In this document: positions 26,761-36,230 of the stretch, piece by piece
Position numbering within the stretch: the first letter of the stretch is position 1
Layout of the letters: each line of letters opens with the position of its first letter
Assembly: GCF_019345525.1 (NCBI RefSeq)
Contig: NZ_JAHKRA010000008.1
Coordinates: forward strand, 1 to 64,000
DNA: 64,000 nucleotides
Origin: Flavobacterium sp. NKUCC04_CG
GTDB taxonomy: Bacteria; Bacteroidota; Bacteroidia; Flavobacteriales; Flavobacteriaceae
Direction of reading: 5' to 3'
Notes under the pieces: model-generated
What the model saw: only the letters and a program-made list of their open reading frames with translations
Database searches by the model: none
Told to the model about the DNA's origin: nothing
Program-made: the position numbers and the translations under genes

Positions 26761-27408
26761 ATGAATACTTCTCTGTTTTATTTGGTTCGCGAACCCGAAA
26801 TTATTTTAGATAAAAATCCTATGCTGTTATTACTTCACGGTTATGGCAGTAATGAGGAAGATTTATTTTCCTTTGCTTCTGAATTACCAAAAACGCATTA
26901 TGTGATTTCTGTAAGAGCCCCCTACCCCATGCCTCCCTATGGAAATGCTTGGTATGCCATTAATTTTGACGCCGATCAAAACAAATTTTCAGACGACCAA
27001 CAAGCCATTAGTTCTCGCGATTTAATCGTGAAATTCATCGACGAGATGATTGCTAAATACCCGATTGACGCTCAAAAAGTTAGCCTAATTGGTTTTAGCC
27101 AAGGCGCTATTTTAAGTTATGCCGTATCCTTAACTTATCCTGAAAAAATCGATAAAACCATTGCTTTAAGCGGGTATTTTAATCCAAATATAGTAGCTCC
27201 AGATTATAGAACTAACGATTTATCAAAATTGCAATTTTTTGTTTCGCACGGCTCAGTTGACCAAGTAGTACCCGTAGAATGGGCACGAAAAACTCCGGCT
27301 GTACTTGAAAGCTTAAACATTCCATTTGAATATAAAGAATACCCCGTTGGACATGGTGTAGCACCGCAAAACTTTAAGGATTTACTTCAATTTATACTTA
27401 AAGACTAA
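26761..27408 (+). CDS. Alpha/beta hydrolase of the phospholipase/carboxylesterase family
   Basis: The 215-aa serine hydrolase has LLLLHGYGSNEEDL (oxyanion region), the nucleophile elbow GFSQGA, an Asp in SHGSVDQVVPV and a His in YPVGHGV: a complete catalytic triad. Size and motifs fit the YpfH/acyl-protein-thioesterase family. There is no signal peptide, so it is cytoplasmic. Natural substrate unknown. It is last in a three-gene run and is followed by a terminator. Confidence 0.88.
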   Translation: MNTSLFYLVREPEIILDKNPMLLLLHGYGSNEEDLFSFASELPKTHYVISVRAPYPMPPYGNAWYAINFDADQNKFSDDQQAISSRDLIVKFIDEMIAKYPIDAQKVSLIGFSQGAILSYAVSLTYPEKIDKTIALSGYFNPNIVAPDYRTNDLSKLQFFVSHGSVDQVVPVEWARKTPAVLESLNIPFEYKEYPVGHGVAPQNFKDLLQFILKD

Positions 27409-27445
27409 GGCTAGCCTTGCTTAACATACATATTTTAAGAGATGC

Positions 27446-27486
27446 AACCATCGTTTTATACTTTTTATAACGATGGTTTTTCTTTT
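27446..27486 (+). terminator. Intrinsic terminator after the hydrolase
   Basis: AACCATCGTT (27446-27455) pairs with AACGATGGTT (27469-27478), followed by a T-rich run. Confidence 0.88.
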
Positions 27487-27628
27487 ATACCAAAGCGGTT
27501 ATTGCCCGGGTCTGGACTAATGAATTAAAAACACTTACTCACAGTGCAGTCACAGATAAGCTCCCTTTTTCAACGCGGTTTTTCAAAATAATAAACTACT
27601 TTTGACCGGTATATAAAGCTCATAAAAG

Positions 27629-28525
27629 ATGATAAAATCCATTTCGCTACTTTCCATGAATGAGCTTATCGAGCAATTCACGACTATTGTAAAAACAAAA
27701 GATTATTTTATTTTTGACACCAACCACAACAATTTATCCCTAAAACTCGAATCCTATTATAAAGCCGACTATTTTGGAGTAATTATGGTGATGGAAGGAT
27801 CCTGTGATTATAATATTGGCGTTGAAGAAACGGCTTATCATCTTTCCAAAGGAGATATTCTATTTTGTGTACCTTCCGAAATTTTCAGAGTGAACGCTAT
27901 ATCCGATGATTATAATGCCAAACAGATTTTCTTTTCCGTGGATTATATTTCGGTCGCGGGATACAACTATAAATCCAACGACATACTCAAAAGCCTGTCG
28001 AATAACCCCTCCAATGTAATTCAACAGAAAGAATCCCTGTTTAGAAGGCTTCTATTTCATATCCAAGAACTTCAACAACTCAATAAACCGGAGACCACTC
28101 ACTACTATTTTGCAGAAATGATTTGGCATCATTTTTCACTGATGATTTACGAAATAAACAATTATTTTAAAGAAACCAACCTTGCGCCAAATACCTCTCG
28201 TGAAGAGGAACTCACTACAGCATTTTTCTCCTTAGTCCGAACGCATTTTAAGGAGCACCACGATGTACAATTTTATGCCGACCAGTTATTTGTTACCAGA
28301 AAGTACCTCAGTCGTATTATTAAAAAAACCATGTCGCAAACACCCCGCGATATCATCAATCAAGTATTGCTAATTGAGGCTAAACTATTACTTAAAAACA
28401 CCGCAATAAGCATCAATGAAGTTACGGTTATATTGAATTTTTCTAACCAGGCAGTTTTCAGTAAGTTTTTTAAAAAACACTCGGGAAAAACTCCGTCATT
28501 GTACAAAAAAAACGACCTTTTTTAA
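27629..28525 (+). CDS. AraC family transcriptional regulator beside the RND operon
   Basis: The 298-aa protein has an N-terminal cupin-like sensing region (with YHLSKGDILFCVPSE near 73-87) and a C-terminal AraC-type double helix-turn-helix from about residue 200: FYADQLFVTRKYLSRIIKKTM, then AISINEVTVILNFSNQAVFSKFFKKHSGKTPSLYK as two adjoining segments. It ends 190 bases before the first gene of an RND efflux operon on the same strand. That interval holds a 21-bp-spaced direct repeat next to a promoter, so it is likely the activator of the pump. The start could also be the ATG at 27656. Confidence 0.92.
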   Translation: MIKSISLLSMNELIEQFTTIVKTKDYFIFDTNHNNLSLKLESYYKADYFGVIMVMEGSCDYNIGVEETAYHLSKGDILFCVPSEIFRVNAISDDYNAKQIFFSVDYISVAGYNYKSNDILKSLSNNPSNVIQQKESLFRRLLFHIQELQQLNKPETTHYYFAEMIWHHFSLMIYEINNYFKETNLAPNTSREEELTTAFFSLVRTHFKEHHDVQFYADQLFVTRKYLSRIIKKTMSQTPRDIINQVLLIEAKLLLKNTAISINEVTVILNFSNQAVFSKFFKKHSGKTPSLYKKNDLF

Positions 28526-28611
28526 CCCGGTCTTTTTGGGCATATCTCATCTATTTTACACGTTCCACAGTCTTACATATACCATAATACAAAGAAAAAA
28601 GTCTCAATTAC

Positions 28612-28646
28612 TTTAAGCGACTTATAGACAAATTTTAGCGACTTAT
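28612..28646 (+). promoter_or_regulatory. Direct-repeat operator candidate for the AraC regulator
   Basis: TTTAAGCGACTTAT (28612-28625) and TTTTAGCGACTTAT (28633-28646) are identical in 13 of 14 bases and start 21 bases apart, two helical turns. AraC-type activators typically bind such direct repeats. The site ends three bases before the candidate -33 box of the efflux operon. Confidence 0.65.
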
Positions 28647-28649
28647 GAG

Positions 28650-28681
28650 TTTTTCATGCGGTTTTATATAATCGAAATTTG
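28650..28681 (+). promoter_or_regulatory. Candidate promoter of the RND efflux operon
   Basis: A TTTT run at 28650-28654 and GAAATTTG at 28674-28681 are 19 bases apart. The -7 box has GA in place of TA, a weak match that fits an activator-dependent promoter. Confidence 0.5.
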
Positions 28682-28714
28682 CCATCGATTAAATAATCAC
28701 TAAAGCAAAAAACG

Positions 28715-29824
28715 ATGAATCGCTTCTCTACTTTTAAGTCCGCTGGACTTATTTTCACCTTGCTTCTTCTAGCGGGATGTACTAAAAATCAAATCAAACA
28801 AACCTACGAAGGTGCTGTTCCAGAACTTCCGGTTGAAGTTGTCAGACAAGACACTGCTGTACTAACACAAACCTATGCTGCTAGTTTGGAAGGAGTGACC
28901 AATGTAGAGATCCGACCTCAGGTGTCGGGTTATCTCAAAAAAATTCTTATAGATGAAGGATCCTACGTAAAAGCAGGGCAAATTCTCTTTCAAATCGAAA
29001 ACAGTGTTTACAGAGAACAATACAACAACAGTTTAGCAAACTTAACTACTGCAAAGATTGATTTGGATCGAAAAAAGGAATTACTGAAGAGTAAAATTGT
29101 ATCAGACTTGCAAGTGCAGCAAGCCGAAGCGACCTATAAGGGAGCCTTATCACAAGCCGAATTGTCTAAGATAAATTTGAATTTCTGTACGATCAAAGCG
29201 CCTGTTAGCGGCTATATCAGTAGAATACCCTTCCGCTTGGGAAGTTTAATTACACCAACTACCCCAGACCCTTTAACATTTCTAACTGACATCAGTAAGA
29301 TCAACGCCTATTTTAGTTTAAGCGAGGGAGAATATATTCGATTTCAAAATCAATATGAAGGAAATACCCAAGAACAAAAACTGACCAACATAGCTGCCGT
29401 TAAACTGTTAATTGCAGACGGTCAAGAGTACGAACTTCCCGGTAAGATTGACGCGATTGACGGACAATTTAATAAAACCACCGGTTCCATCATCCTTCGA
29501 GCCAAATTTGACAACCCCAAATCGCTATTAAGAAGTGGCAATACTGGCAAAATAGTAATGACTCAAAAGTATAACGATGTGATACTGATACCGATCGCAT
29601 CGACGCTGTTTATGCAAGATAAAGTATTTGTATTCTCTGTAGATGAACATAGTAATGCAGTGCAGCTACCTATTGAAGTAGCGGGAAAATCGGGCAATAA
29701 CTATATTGTTTCCGGTGGAATTAAAGCGGGTGATACATATATAATCAGCGGATTTGAAAGACTACAACCGGGTAGTCCGATTTTACAAAAAACAGCAACT
29801 CAAGAGATTAAAACCACCAAATAA
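28715..29824 (+). CDS. RND efflux periplasmic adaptor lipoprotein (AcrA/MexA-like)
   Basis: The 369-aa membrane-fusion protein links the inner-membrane pump to the outer-membrane channel. A lipoprotein signal ends in LLLAGC (Cys22). It has the barrel-sandwich segment VEIRPQVSGYLKKILIDEGS, the alpha-hairpin, FCTIKAPVSGYISR returning to the lipoyl half, and the beta-barrel and membrane-proximal domains. Twelve bases separate it from the permease. It is the first gene of a complete three-gene pump operon. Confidence 0.95.
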   Translation: MNRFSTFKSAGLIFTLLLLAGCTKNQIKQTYEGAVPELPVEVVRQDTAVLTQTYAASLEGVTNVEIRPQVSGYLKKILIDEGSYVKAGQILFQIENSVYREQYNNSLANLTTAKIDLDRKKELLKSKIVSDLQVQQAEATYKGALSQAELSKINLNFCTIKAPVSGYISRIPFRLGSLITPTTPDPLTFLTDISKINAYFSLSEGEYIRFQNQYEGNTQEQKLTNIAAVKLLIADGQEYELPGKIDAIDGQFNKTTGSIILRAKFDNPKSLLRSGNTGKIVMTQKYNDVILIPIASTLFMQDKVFVFSVDEHSNAVQLPIEVAGKSGNNYIVSGGIKAGDTYIISGFERLQPGSPILQKTATQEIKTTK

Positions 29825-29835
29825 AGCGATAAAAA

Positions 29836-32800
29836 ATGTTAAAAACTATTATAAAAAGGCCTGTACTGGCCACGGTTATTTCTGTGCTTTTAGTTATACT
29901 AGGTATCGTCGGTATGCTGAGTTTGCCCATCACCAAATTTCCAGATATCGCCCCTCCTACCGTATCGGTTATGGCTACTTACCCTGGAGCAAATGCCGAA
30001 ACCTTAGCCAGATCTGTTGCACCTCCTTTAGAAAACGCCATTAACGGTGTTGAAAATATGGATTACATCACCTCCGTATCCAGTAATGACGGAACACTGA
30101 CCATAACTGTTATTTTTAAATTGGGTACCGATCCCGACCAAGCCGCTATCAACGTACAAAACAGAGTGGCTCAAGTCACTAATCAATTACCCGTTGAAGT
30201 AATTCAAGCCGGGATTACTACCTTAAAAAGACAAAACAGCATGATTGCTATGGTAACCCTCACTAGTGAAGACGGTAGCATAGACGACCTCTTTCTAGAA
30301 AATTATGCCAAAATCAATATACTACCAGAACTTAAAAGGATAGCAGGGGTTGGAGATGCTATGGTCTATGGAAACAAAGATTATTCGATGCGAATATGGT
30401 TAGATCCGATAAAGCTTAACGCTTACAACCTCACTCCTGCCGATATTTCGACAGCGATACAATCTCAAAACTTAGAAGCTGCTCCAGGAAGATTTGGAGA
30501 ACGCAGCACAGAATCGTTGGAGTATGTGATGCGATATAAAGGTAAATTTACGGAATCACACGAATATGAGAACATCGTAGTTAGAGCGTTAAACGACGGC
30601 TCCATGCTCCGTTTAAAAGATGTTGCTACTGTTGAATTCGGCGCTTACAGTTATAGCGTTTCCTCTAAATCGGATAAAAAACCAGCCGTAACTATGGCGG
30701 TATTTCAGATGTCGGGCTCCAATGCCAATGAAGTTCAAATTGCACTACAGGAACGCATGTTACAGTTATCGAAATCTTTTCCCAACAAAATGGTCTATCA
30801 AATTCCTTTTACAACAAAAGAATCCCTAGACCAATCCATCAATCAAGTAATCACTACATTGATTGAAGCTTTTATACTCGTTTTTCTTGTGGTTTATATT
30901 TTTCTTCAAGATTTTCGTTCTACTTTAATACCGGCTATAGCTGTTCCCGTATCGATTTTGGGTACTTTTTTCTTTATCCACCTGCTGGGGTTTTCCATCA
31001 ATATATTAACCCTTTTTGCCTTGGTATTGGCTATTGGAATTGTAGTTGATGATGCTATAGTAGTGGTCGAAGCGGTACACGCCAAGATGGAAAAACGCAA
31101 ACTCAATGCCCGAGCAGCAACCATGTCTGCGATGAACGAAATCTCTGGAGCTATAGTTTCCATCACCTTAGTTATGTCTGCGGTTTTTGTGCCGGTAGCT
31201 TTTATGCAAGGTTCGGTTGGTTTGTTTTACCAACAATTTGCCCTTACCCTAGCTATCGCCATTATTATTTCAGCGATAAATGCCTTAACACTAAGCCCTG
31301 CGTTATGTGCTTTGCTTTTAAAACACCAACACATTGAAGGAAATACGCCACTAAAAACGAGCTTTAAACAGCGCTTTTTTATAGGTTTTAATGCTGCTTT
31401 TAATAAATTGACCTTTAGATACGGCAAATCCGTGTTATTCCTCATTAAGAAAAAATGGATCGCTTATGCGTTGATTGCTCTTTTTGGAGGTTTGTTCGCT
31501 TGGATGGCAATCACCACCCCAACGGCTTTTATTCCCGATGAAGATCAAAGTTTTATTATTGTTACTGCCAACCTAGCACCCGGTGCATCTAAAGACAGAA
31601 CGACTACGGTAATTGGTGACACTGAAAACAAACTGGTTTCTCATCCCGCCATAGAAAACGTCATATCGGTTGACGGGCTTAACCTGTTTAGCGGTTCCAT
31701 GTCGTCGTCGTCAGCGACCTTTTTTATAAAACTTAAGAAAATCGATGAACGCGGTGAAATCAAGAAAATCGATGATTTAATCGGACAGTTAACAGCTGCA
31801 CTATCCGATGATAAAAGAGCGAACTTTCTCGTATTAAATTCCCCTACAGTAGACGGTTTTGGCAATACTAGCGGAATGGAATTGGTATTACAAGACAGAA
31901 ATAACGGCCAATTGCAACAACTAGGTCAGGCTTCCTATGCGATGATGGGTGCCCTGATGCAACGACCTGAAGTCGCAGTAGCTTTTACCACCTTTGACGC
32001 TTCGTACCCGCAATTTGAAGTATTGGTCGATGAGACAAAAGCAGCTCAATTGGGAATAACCGTCGCAGCTGTTATGAGTGCTATGCAAGGATATTACGGC
32101 AGTATACAGTCGTCGGATTTCAATCGCTTTGGAAAATACTATAGAGTATTGGTACAAGCAACCCCTGAAATGCGCAAAGACAAAGAATCGCTCCGTGCGA
32201 TTTTCGTTAAAAATTCAAAAAACGAAATGGTTCCCATCAACACCTTAGTCACCCTAAAACAGACAACGGGAGCCGAGGTTGTCGATCGATTTAATTTATA
32301 TAATTCTTCGAATCTAACCGTAATGCCTGCCCCTGGATATAGCACGGGTCAAGCCATGTCCGCTATAGAAGAGGTTAGCCAACAAGTATTACCAGCAGGT
32401 TATACTCATGATTATAAAGGAATGAGCCGCGAAGAAAGTAAATCAGGAGCCCAATCGACTTTAATATTCGCCTTGTGCATCTTATTTGTCTACTTTTTAT
32501 TAGCAGCACAATACGAGAGTTATATTTTACCATTCTCGGTACTGATAGCCATTCCAATAGGTTTAAGCGGGGTCTTTATAGGGATAACATTTGCCGAGAT
32601 CTCCAATAATATATATGTACAAATAGCGATGATTATGCTCATTGGATTATTGGCTAAAAACGGTATTTTGATTGTGGAATTTGCTATTCAAAGGCGGCGT
32701 TCCGGCAAAAGTATTGTCGCTGCTGCTGTCGAGGGAGCCAAAGCGCGTTTACGACCTATATTGATGACTTCACTAGCTTTTTTAGCTGGATTAACACCCT

Positions 32801-32982
32801 TGCTTTTTGTTACAGGTCCTTCGGCTTTAGGGAATCATTCGATCGGTTATGCCGCCATTTTCGGAATGTTGTTTGGAACTATTTTAGGTCTTTTTATCAC
32901 TCCTATACTATTTGTGATATTTCAGCATATCAACGAAAAAATAAGCGGAAAAGCAGTAACCGCTGAAGATTGGGAATATTAA
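29836..32982 (+). CDS. RND efflux permease, HAE1 (AcrB-like) family
   Basis: The 1048-aa proton-driven pump has the AcrB plan: FIKRP-like start (TIIKRPVLATVISV), porter loops, twelve membrane helices in two blocks (about 340-560 and 860-1030), the proton-relay motif GIVVDDAIVVVEAV with adjacent acidic residues in helix 4, and LIGLLAKNGILIVEFA in helix 10/11. Length is typical for multidrug HAE1 pumps. It lies between its adaptor and outer-membrane channel genes. Substrates are not predictable. Confidence 0.96.
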   Translation: MLKTIIKRPVLATVISVLLVILGIVGMLSLPITKFPDIAPPTVSVMATYPGANAETLARSVAPPLENAINGVENMDYITSVSSNDGTLTITVIFKLGTDPDQAAINVQNRVAQVTNQLPVEVIQAGITTLKRQNSMIAMVTLTSEDGSIDDLFLENYAKINILPELKRIAGVGDAMVYGNKDYSMRIWLDPIKLNAYNLTPADISTAIQSQNLEAAPGRFGERSTESLEYVMRYKGKFTESHEYENIVVRALNDGSMLRLKDVATVEFGAYSYSVSSKSDKKPAVTMAVFQMSGSNANEVQIALQERMLQLSKSFPNKMVYQIPFTTKESLDQSINQVITTLIEAFILVFLVVYIFLQDFRSTLIPAIAVPVSILGTFFFIHLLGFSINILTLFALVLAIGIVVDDAIVVVEAVHAKMEKRKLNARAATMSAMNEISGAIVSITLVMSAVFVPVAFMQGSVGLFYQQFALTLAIAIIISAINALTLSPALCALLLKHQHIEGNTPLKTSFKQRFFIGFNAAFNKLTFRYGKSVLFLIKKKWIAYALIALFGGLFAWMAITTPTAFIPDEDQSFIIVTANLAPGASKDRTTTVIGDTENKLVSHPAIENVISVDGLNLFSGSMSSSSATFFIKLKKIDERGEIKKIDDLIGQLTAALSDDKRANFLVLNSPTVDGFGNTSGMELVLQDRNNGQLQQLGQASYAMMGALMQRPEVAVAFTTFDASYPQFEVLVDETKAAQLGITVAAVMSAMQGYYGSIQSSDFNRFGKYYRVLVQATPEMRKDKESLRAIFVKNSKNEMVPINTLVTLKQTTGAEVVDRFNLYNSSNLTVMPAPGYSTGQAMSAIEEVSQQVLPAGYTHDYKGMSREESKSGAQSTLIFALCILFVYFLLAAQYESYILPFSVLIAIPIGLSGVFIGITFAEISNNIYVQIAMIMLIGLLAKNGILIVEFAIQRRRSGKSIVAAAVEGAKARLRPILMTSLAFLAGLTPLLFVTGPSALGNHSIGYAAIFGMLFGTILGLFITPILFVIFQHINEKISGKAVTAEDWEY

Positions 32983-33001
32983 TTCAAAATAAACATTTAA
33001 G

Positions 33002-34411
33002 ATGAAATCTATTATCAATACGTTAAAACTGACGGCAGCCCTAAGTACGGGAATTATCATGCTCTCCTGCTCCGTGCAAAAACACCAACCGCTGGAACCT
33101 CACTTTCCCCAATCGTTTAGAACCCATAGTCCCCAAAGCGACAGTATGAGTATAGCGCCCATTCACTATAAGGATTTCTTTAAGGATACGGTACTTGTAG
33201 CCTTGATTGACAAGGCTGTAAAACAAAATAACGACTTCCAATTAGCCTTAAAGCAAATTGAATTTGCTTCGATGACTTATAAACAATCGAAATGGGGAAA
33301 TTTACCAAAAATCGACGCAACAATAGGAAGCGCGAGTATTAATCGTCCAGCAGAAAACAACAGTGGTCCGTCCAACGGAAAAAAATACCAGGAAGACTAC
33401 AACAGTACGGTAAACATTTCGTGGGAAGCCGATATATGGGGAAAAATTAGTGGTATTAAAGAACAGACACTGGCCGATTACCTCATTACACAAGAGGCAG
33501 CCAAAGCCGTTAAAACCCGGCTGGTTTCGGAAGTAGCTACTGGTTATTACAACCTCTTAATGCTCGATAAACAATTGGAAATATCTCAAGAAAATTTATC
33601 TTTTGCAAAGCAAACAAACGAGATACTACAGAAACAATACAAATTGGGCATGATCAATTCGCTAGCCGTTCAACAGCAAGAAATGGCTATAGAACAAATA
33701 GTAAAAACAATACCTGCCATTGAAAATGCCATCAGCGTACAAGAAAACAGTTTAAGTGCTCTTAGCGGTTCCATGCCCGATATAGTAGAGCGAAAAACAG
33801 GTTTGGATCAAGTACATCATCCGGAAAGTCTAGCAAGCGGAATTCCCGCTGAATTGCTGAGTAATCGACCGGATGTAAAAAGTGGCGAACTGAATTTTAA
33901 AAAGAGTATAGCCTCGATTCACATTGCTAAAGTGAGTATGTATCCAAGCCTAAATATTACAGCGCAAGGTGGCTTAAATGCATTAAAAACTAGCAATTGG
34001 TTTACGCTACCCGGTTCGCTATTTGGAATAGCTACTGCGTCGCTTACACAGCCTATTCTAAATGGAAAACAACTTAAAACACAATACGAACAGGCAAAGA
34101 TTAACTCGGAAATGGCGGAGATACAATTCAAGCAATCGGTATTAAATGCTGTTAGTGAAGTTTCTGACGCGTTAGTAGCTATCGAGAAACTCGAACAACA
34201 ACAAAAAATCGGAGAAAGTTTGGTTGAAAAAGCTACCAAAGTTGTTAGCAATTCCGTTACCTTATATCAGTACGCTGAAGCAACCTATTTGGAAGTGCTG
34301 TTAGCGCAATCCAACAAACTGCAGTCTGAACTGGATTTAGCTGCAATCAAAACACAGCGTCTCAACGCCATTACAACCTTATACCGAGCCTTAGGCGGTG
34401 GTGTGCAGTAA
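33002..34411 (+). CDS. Outer-membrane efflux lipoprotein (TolC/NodT family)
   Basis: The 469-aa protein is the outer-membrane channel of the RND pump. A lipoprotein signal ends at IIMLSC (Cys23). Two OEP repeats give the coiled-coil barrel; visible family motifs are NNDFQLALKQIE, VNISWEADIWGKI, LSNRPDVKSGELNFKKS and YEQAKINSEMAEIQFKQ. It starts 19 bases after the permease stop. Confidence 0.95.
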   Translation: MKSIINTLKLTAALSTGIIMLSCSVQKHQPLEPHFPQSFRTHSPQSDSMSIAPIHYKDFFKDTVLVALIDKAVKQNNDFQLALKQIEFASMTYKQSKWGNLPKIDATIGSASINRPAENNSGPSNGKKYQEDYNSTVNISWEADIWGKISGIKEQTLADYLITQEAAKAVKTRLVSEVATGYYNLLMLDKQLEISQENLSFAKQTNEILQKQYKLGMINSLAVQQQEMAIEQIVKTIPAIENAISVQENSLSALSGSMPDIVERKTGLDQVHHPESLASGIPAELLSNRPDVKSGELNFKKSIASIHIAKVSMYPSLNITAQGGLNALKTSNWFTLPGSLFGIATASLTQPILNGKQLKTQYEQAKINSEMAEIQFKQSVLNAVSEVSDALVAIEKLEQQQKIGESLVEKATKVVSNSVTLYQYAEATYLEVLLAQSNKLQSELDLAAIKTQRLNAITTLYRALGGGVQ

Positions 34412-34426
34412 ATGAACGAGTAGGTC

Positions 34427-34457
34427 AATCGGTTACTTTCTTTAAAAGTAACCGATT
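34427..34457 (+). terminator. Hairpin after the RND operon
   Basis: AATCGGTTACTTT (34427-34439) and AAAGTAACCGATT (34445-34457) are perfect 13-base arms around a 5-base loop. No T-run follows, so it may slow or partly terminate transcription, or protect the efflux mRNA 3' end. Confidence 0.6.
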
Positions 34458-34483
34458 ACTACTATATAAAAACAACTTAAATC

Positions 34484-35089
34484 ATGACAAATCGCAAAGA
34501 AAGAGAAGGTATTATATTGATTCCAGATTTTAGTGGATTCACTGAATTTGTGTTTGCTACCAAAATACATACTGGAGAATATATCATAAAGCAATTGCTC
34601 TTAACCCTTATAGACGCTAATAAAAAACATTTTTATATCTCTGAGATTGAAGGCGATGCCATACTTTTTTATAAGTATAGTAAAACACCTAGTTTTGATA
34701 GTGTTATGGAAGTTTTAAAAAGAATGTTGTATTCTTTTAATCAAAAATTGATTGAATTGGAATTAGCCCTTGACACTAAGATAAATATGTCGCTAAAATT
34801 CATTGTCCATCATGGTGATTTTTCGAGATATACAATAAAATATTTCAACAAACTTTACGGAAAACCCGTAATAGAAGCTCACAAACTACTAAAAAACGAT
34901 TATACTGAAAAGGGGTCCTATATATTTCTAACGGATTCCTTTTTAAATGCTTCAAAAAGTCCAAAATTAAGTCCCCTTAGCAACACGCTCAACATACCCA
35001 AGGTTGGTATTATTTATTATCCGACTTTTGAAGAACTACTTTTAACTGATCTAGAAAAAAGGACTAAGTCAATTGAATTCGAGAAATAA
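34484..35089 (+). CDS. DUF2652 domain-containing protein
   Basis: The 201-aa protein matches DUF2652 as I recall it: GIILIPDFSGFTEFVFATKI at the start, ISEIEGDAILFYKY, and LKFIVHHGDFSRYTIK. The pattern DFSGFT...EGDAILFY resembles the nucleotide-cyclase-like fold, where FxGxT and GDxxL are conserved, but catalytic activity is not shown. It follows the efflux operon hairpin and ends in a strong terminator. A link to efflux is not established. Confidence 0.82.
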   Translation: MTNRKEREGIILIPDFSGFTEFVFATKIHTGEYIIKQLLLTLIDANKKHFYISEIEGDAILFYKYSKTPSFDSVMEVLKRMLYSFNQKLIELELALDTKINMSLKFIVHHGDFSRYTIKYFNKLYGKPVIEAHKLLKNDYTEKGSYIFLTDSFLNASKSPKLSPLSNTLNIPKVGIIYYPTFEELLLTDLEKRTKSIEFEK

Positions 35090-35094
35090 GTCAT

Positions 35095-35124
35095 AAAAAA
35101 AGCGTTCTTTCGAACGCTTTTTTT
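35095..35124. terminator. Bidirectional terminator after DUF2652
   Basis: GCGTTC pairs with GAACGC around TTTC, flanked by an A-run before and a T-run after, so it works on both strands between convergent genes. Confidence 0.85.
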
Positions 35125-35139
35125 ATGATATTGATTTTT

Positions 35140-35652
35140 TTATTCATCGTCTATTTGATCGCTCCCCGTAATCTTCAAATCAACGGCCTTGGCTGCTGTA
35201 AATTTTAAAACACCACGATGTTTTAATTCCCAATCTTTCCGCGTATCCAATTCCCAATTTTCATTGCCGTATATTCCGGTTGTCGCTTTTTCATTTAGCA
35301 AGATACTCTTCTCTTGATAAGGCAAGAAAATTTCCGCCTTAGTCTTTTCTGAGTTAAAAACTACAAAACCGCTTACATCATTATCTTCGAGTTCATTCTC
35401 TTCCGGATTGCCCTCTTCAATATTGATTGGATTTAATCGAAACCCTTCTTCAAATACTCGAATACAGTCGTTTCTCAGCTCACTCCAACGGTATCCTGCG
35501 CTAATAGCGCATCCGTTTGAATCCAAATCAGATCCTAAAACCACCTTTTCCTTAGCGGGAAATACGGGTTCAGACTTCTCGTCTTTTTTAAAAATAAAAT
35601 CGCAAGACGAGAATAGGAAAACACTAAAAAATAAATAAATTATAGTTTTCAT
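35140..35652 (-). CDS. Hypothetical lipoprotein
   Basis: The product is 170 aa with the ATG at 35652; the frame is open nine codons further, but the signal peptide begins at this methionine (MKTIIYLFFSVFLFSSC), giving a lipobox LFSSC with the lipidated Cys at 17. The mature part has a Cys pair in SNGCAISAGYRWSELRNDC and a middle acidic stretch (NIEEGNPEENELEDND). I do not recognise a characterised family. It follows the next minus-strand gene with a short gap and probably shares its transcript. Confidence 0.75.
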   Translation of the reverse strand: MKTIIYLFFSVFLFSSCDFIFKKDEKSEPVFPAKEKVVLGSDLDSNGCAISAGYRWSELRNDCIRVFEEGFRLNPINIEEGNPEENELEDNDVSGFVVFNSEKTKAEIFLPYQEKSILLNEKATTGIYGNENWELDTRKDWELKHRGVLKFTAAKAVDLKITGSDQIDDE

Positions 35653-35679
35653 CGCATTTATAAAATTCAAATATACCAA

Positions 35680-36177
35680 TTAATTAGTTGGTGAAGTATA
35701 TAAAACGGTTTCAATAGTGTTAAATTCCGTAGGACCTTCGCCTTTAAAAAAGTACTTAATCAACACTTCTCCATGTAACTTACCCGAGTAAAAGTCGGCA
35801 ATAATCCAACGGTGATTAATGACTTTGGCTTTGTTTAGAATAAATTTATTACCATCAACAGGAGCATAAGGAATTAAAGGGTTTCCATTGGGTTGGTGAT
35901 TTAACGCCATCAACTCTGCTTCTACTTTTCCCATGACTTCATCGAAATCATAGTCTTTAAAATAGTCTTGAGCCTCTTCATTTTGAACGATGGAAAAATA
36001 ATTGGCATCCATCAAATTTTGCTCACCTAATTTTAAAGAATCGCGAACTATATCAATTCGCTTGTGCGCAATGTCCAATTCTTTCTCTTTGCCCTCATAA
36101 ATCTTATTGGCATTGACATATTGGTAAATATTGAATAACATCGAGAAAACAAAAAGGTAAAAAAAGATCTTTTTCAT
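35680..36177 (-). CDS. Hypothetical membrane-anchored or secreted protein
   Basis: The 165-aa protein has a single N-terminal hydrophobic segment (about residues 4-20), a charged helical stretch (22-50), then a globular region containing YFKDYDFDEVMGKVEAELM and HRWIIADFYSGKLHGEVLIKY. No known domain is recognised. It lies 27 bases upstream of the lipoprotein gene on the same strand, suggesting a shared envelope role. Confidence 0.72.
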   Translation of the reverse strand: MKKIFFYLFVFSMLFNIYQYVNANKIYEGKEKELDIAHKRIDIVRDSLKLGEQNLMDANYFSIVQNEEAQDYFKDYDFDEVMGKVEAELMALNHQPNGNPLIPYAPVDGNKFILNKAKVINHRWIIADFYSGKLHGEVLIKYFFKGEGPTEFNTIETVLYTSPTN

Positions 36178-36230
36178 ATTTGGGTGTTTGTTGTTGTTTT
36201 TTAAAAGCCTATTAGATTATTAAAACAGCA

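Noticed and set aside
29754..30044. 96-aa frame across the adaptor/permease junction
   Set aside because: It overlaps both strong genes in another frame and ends inside the permease.
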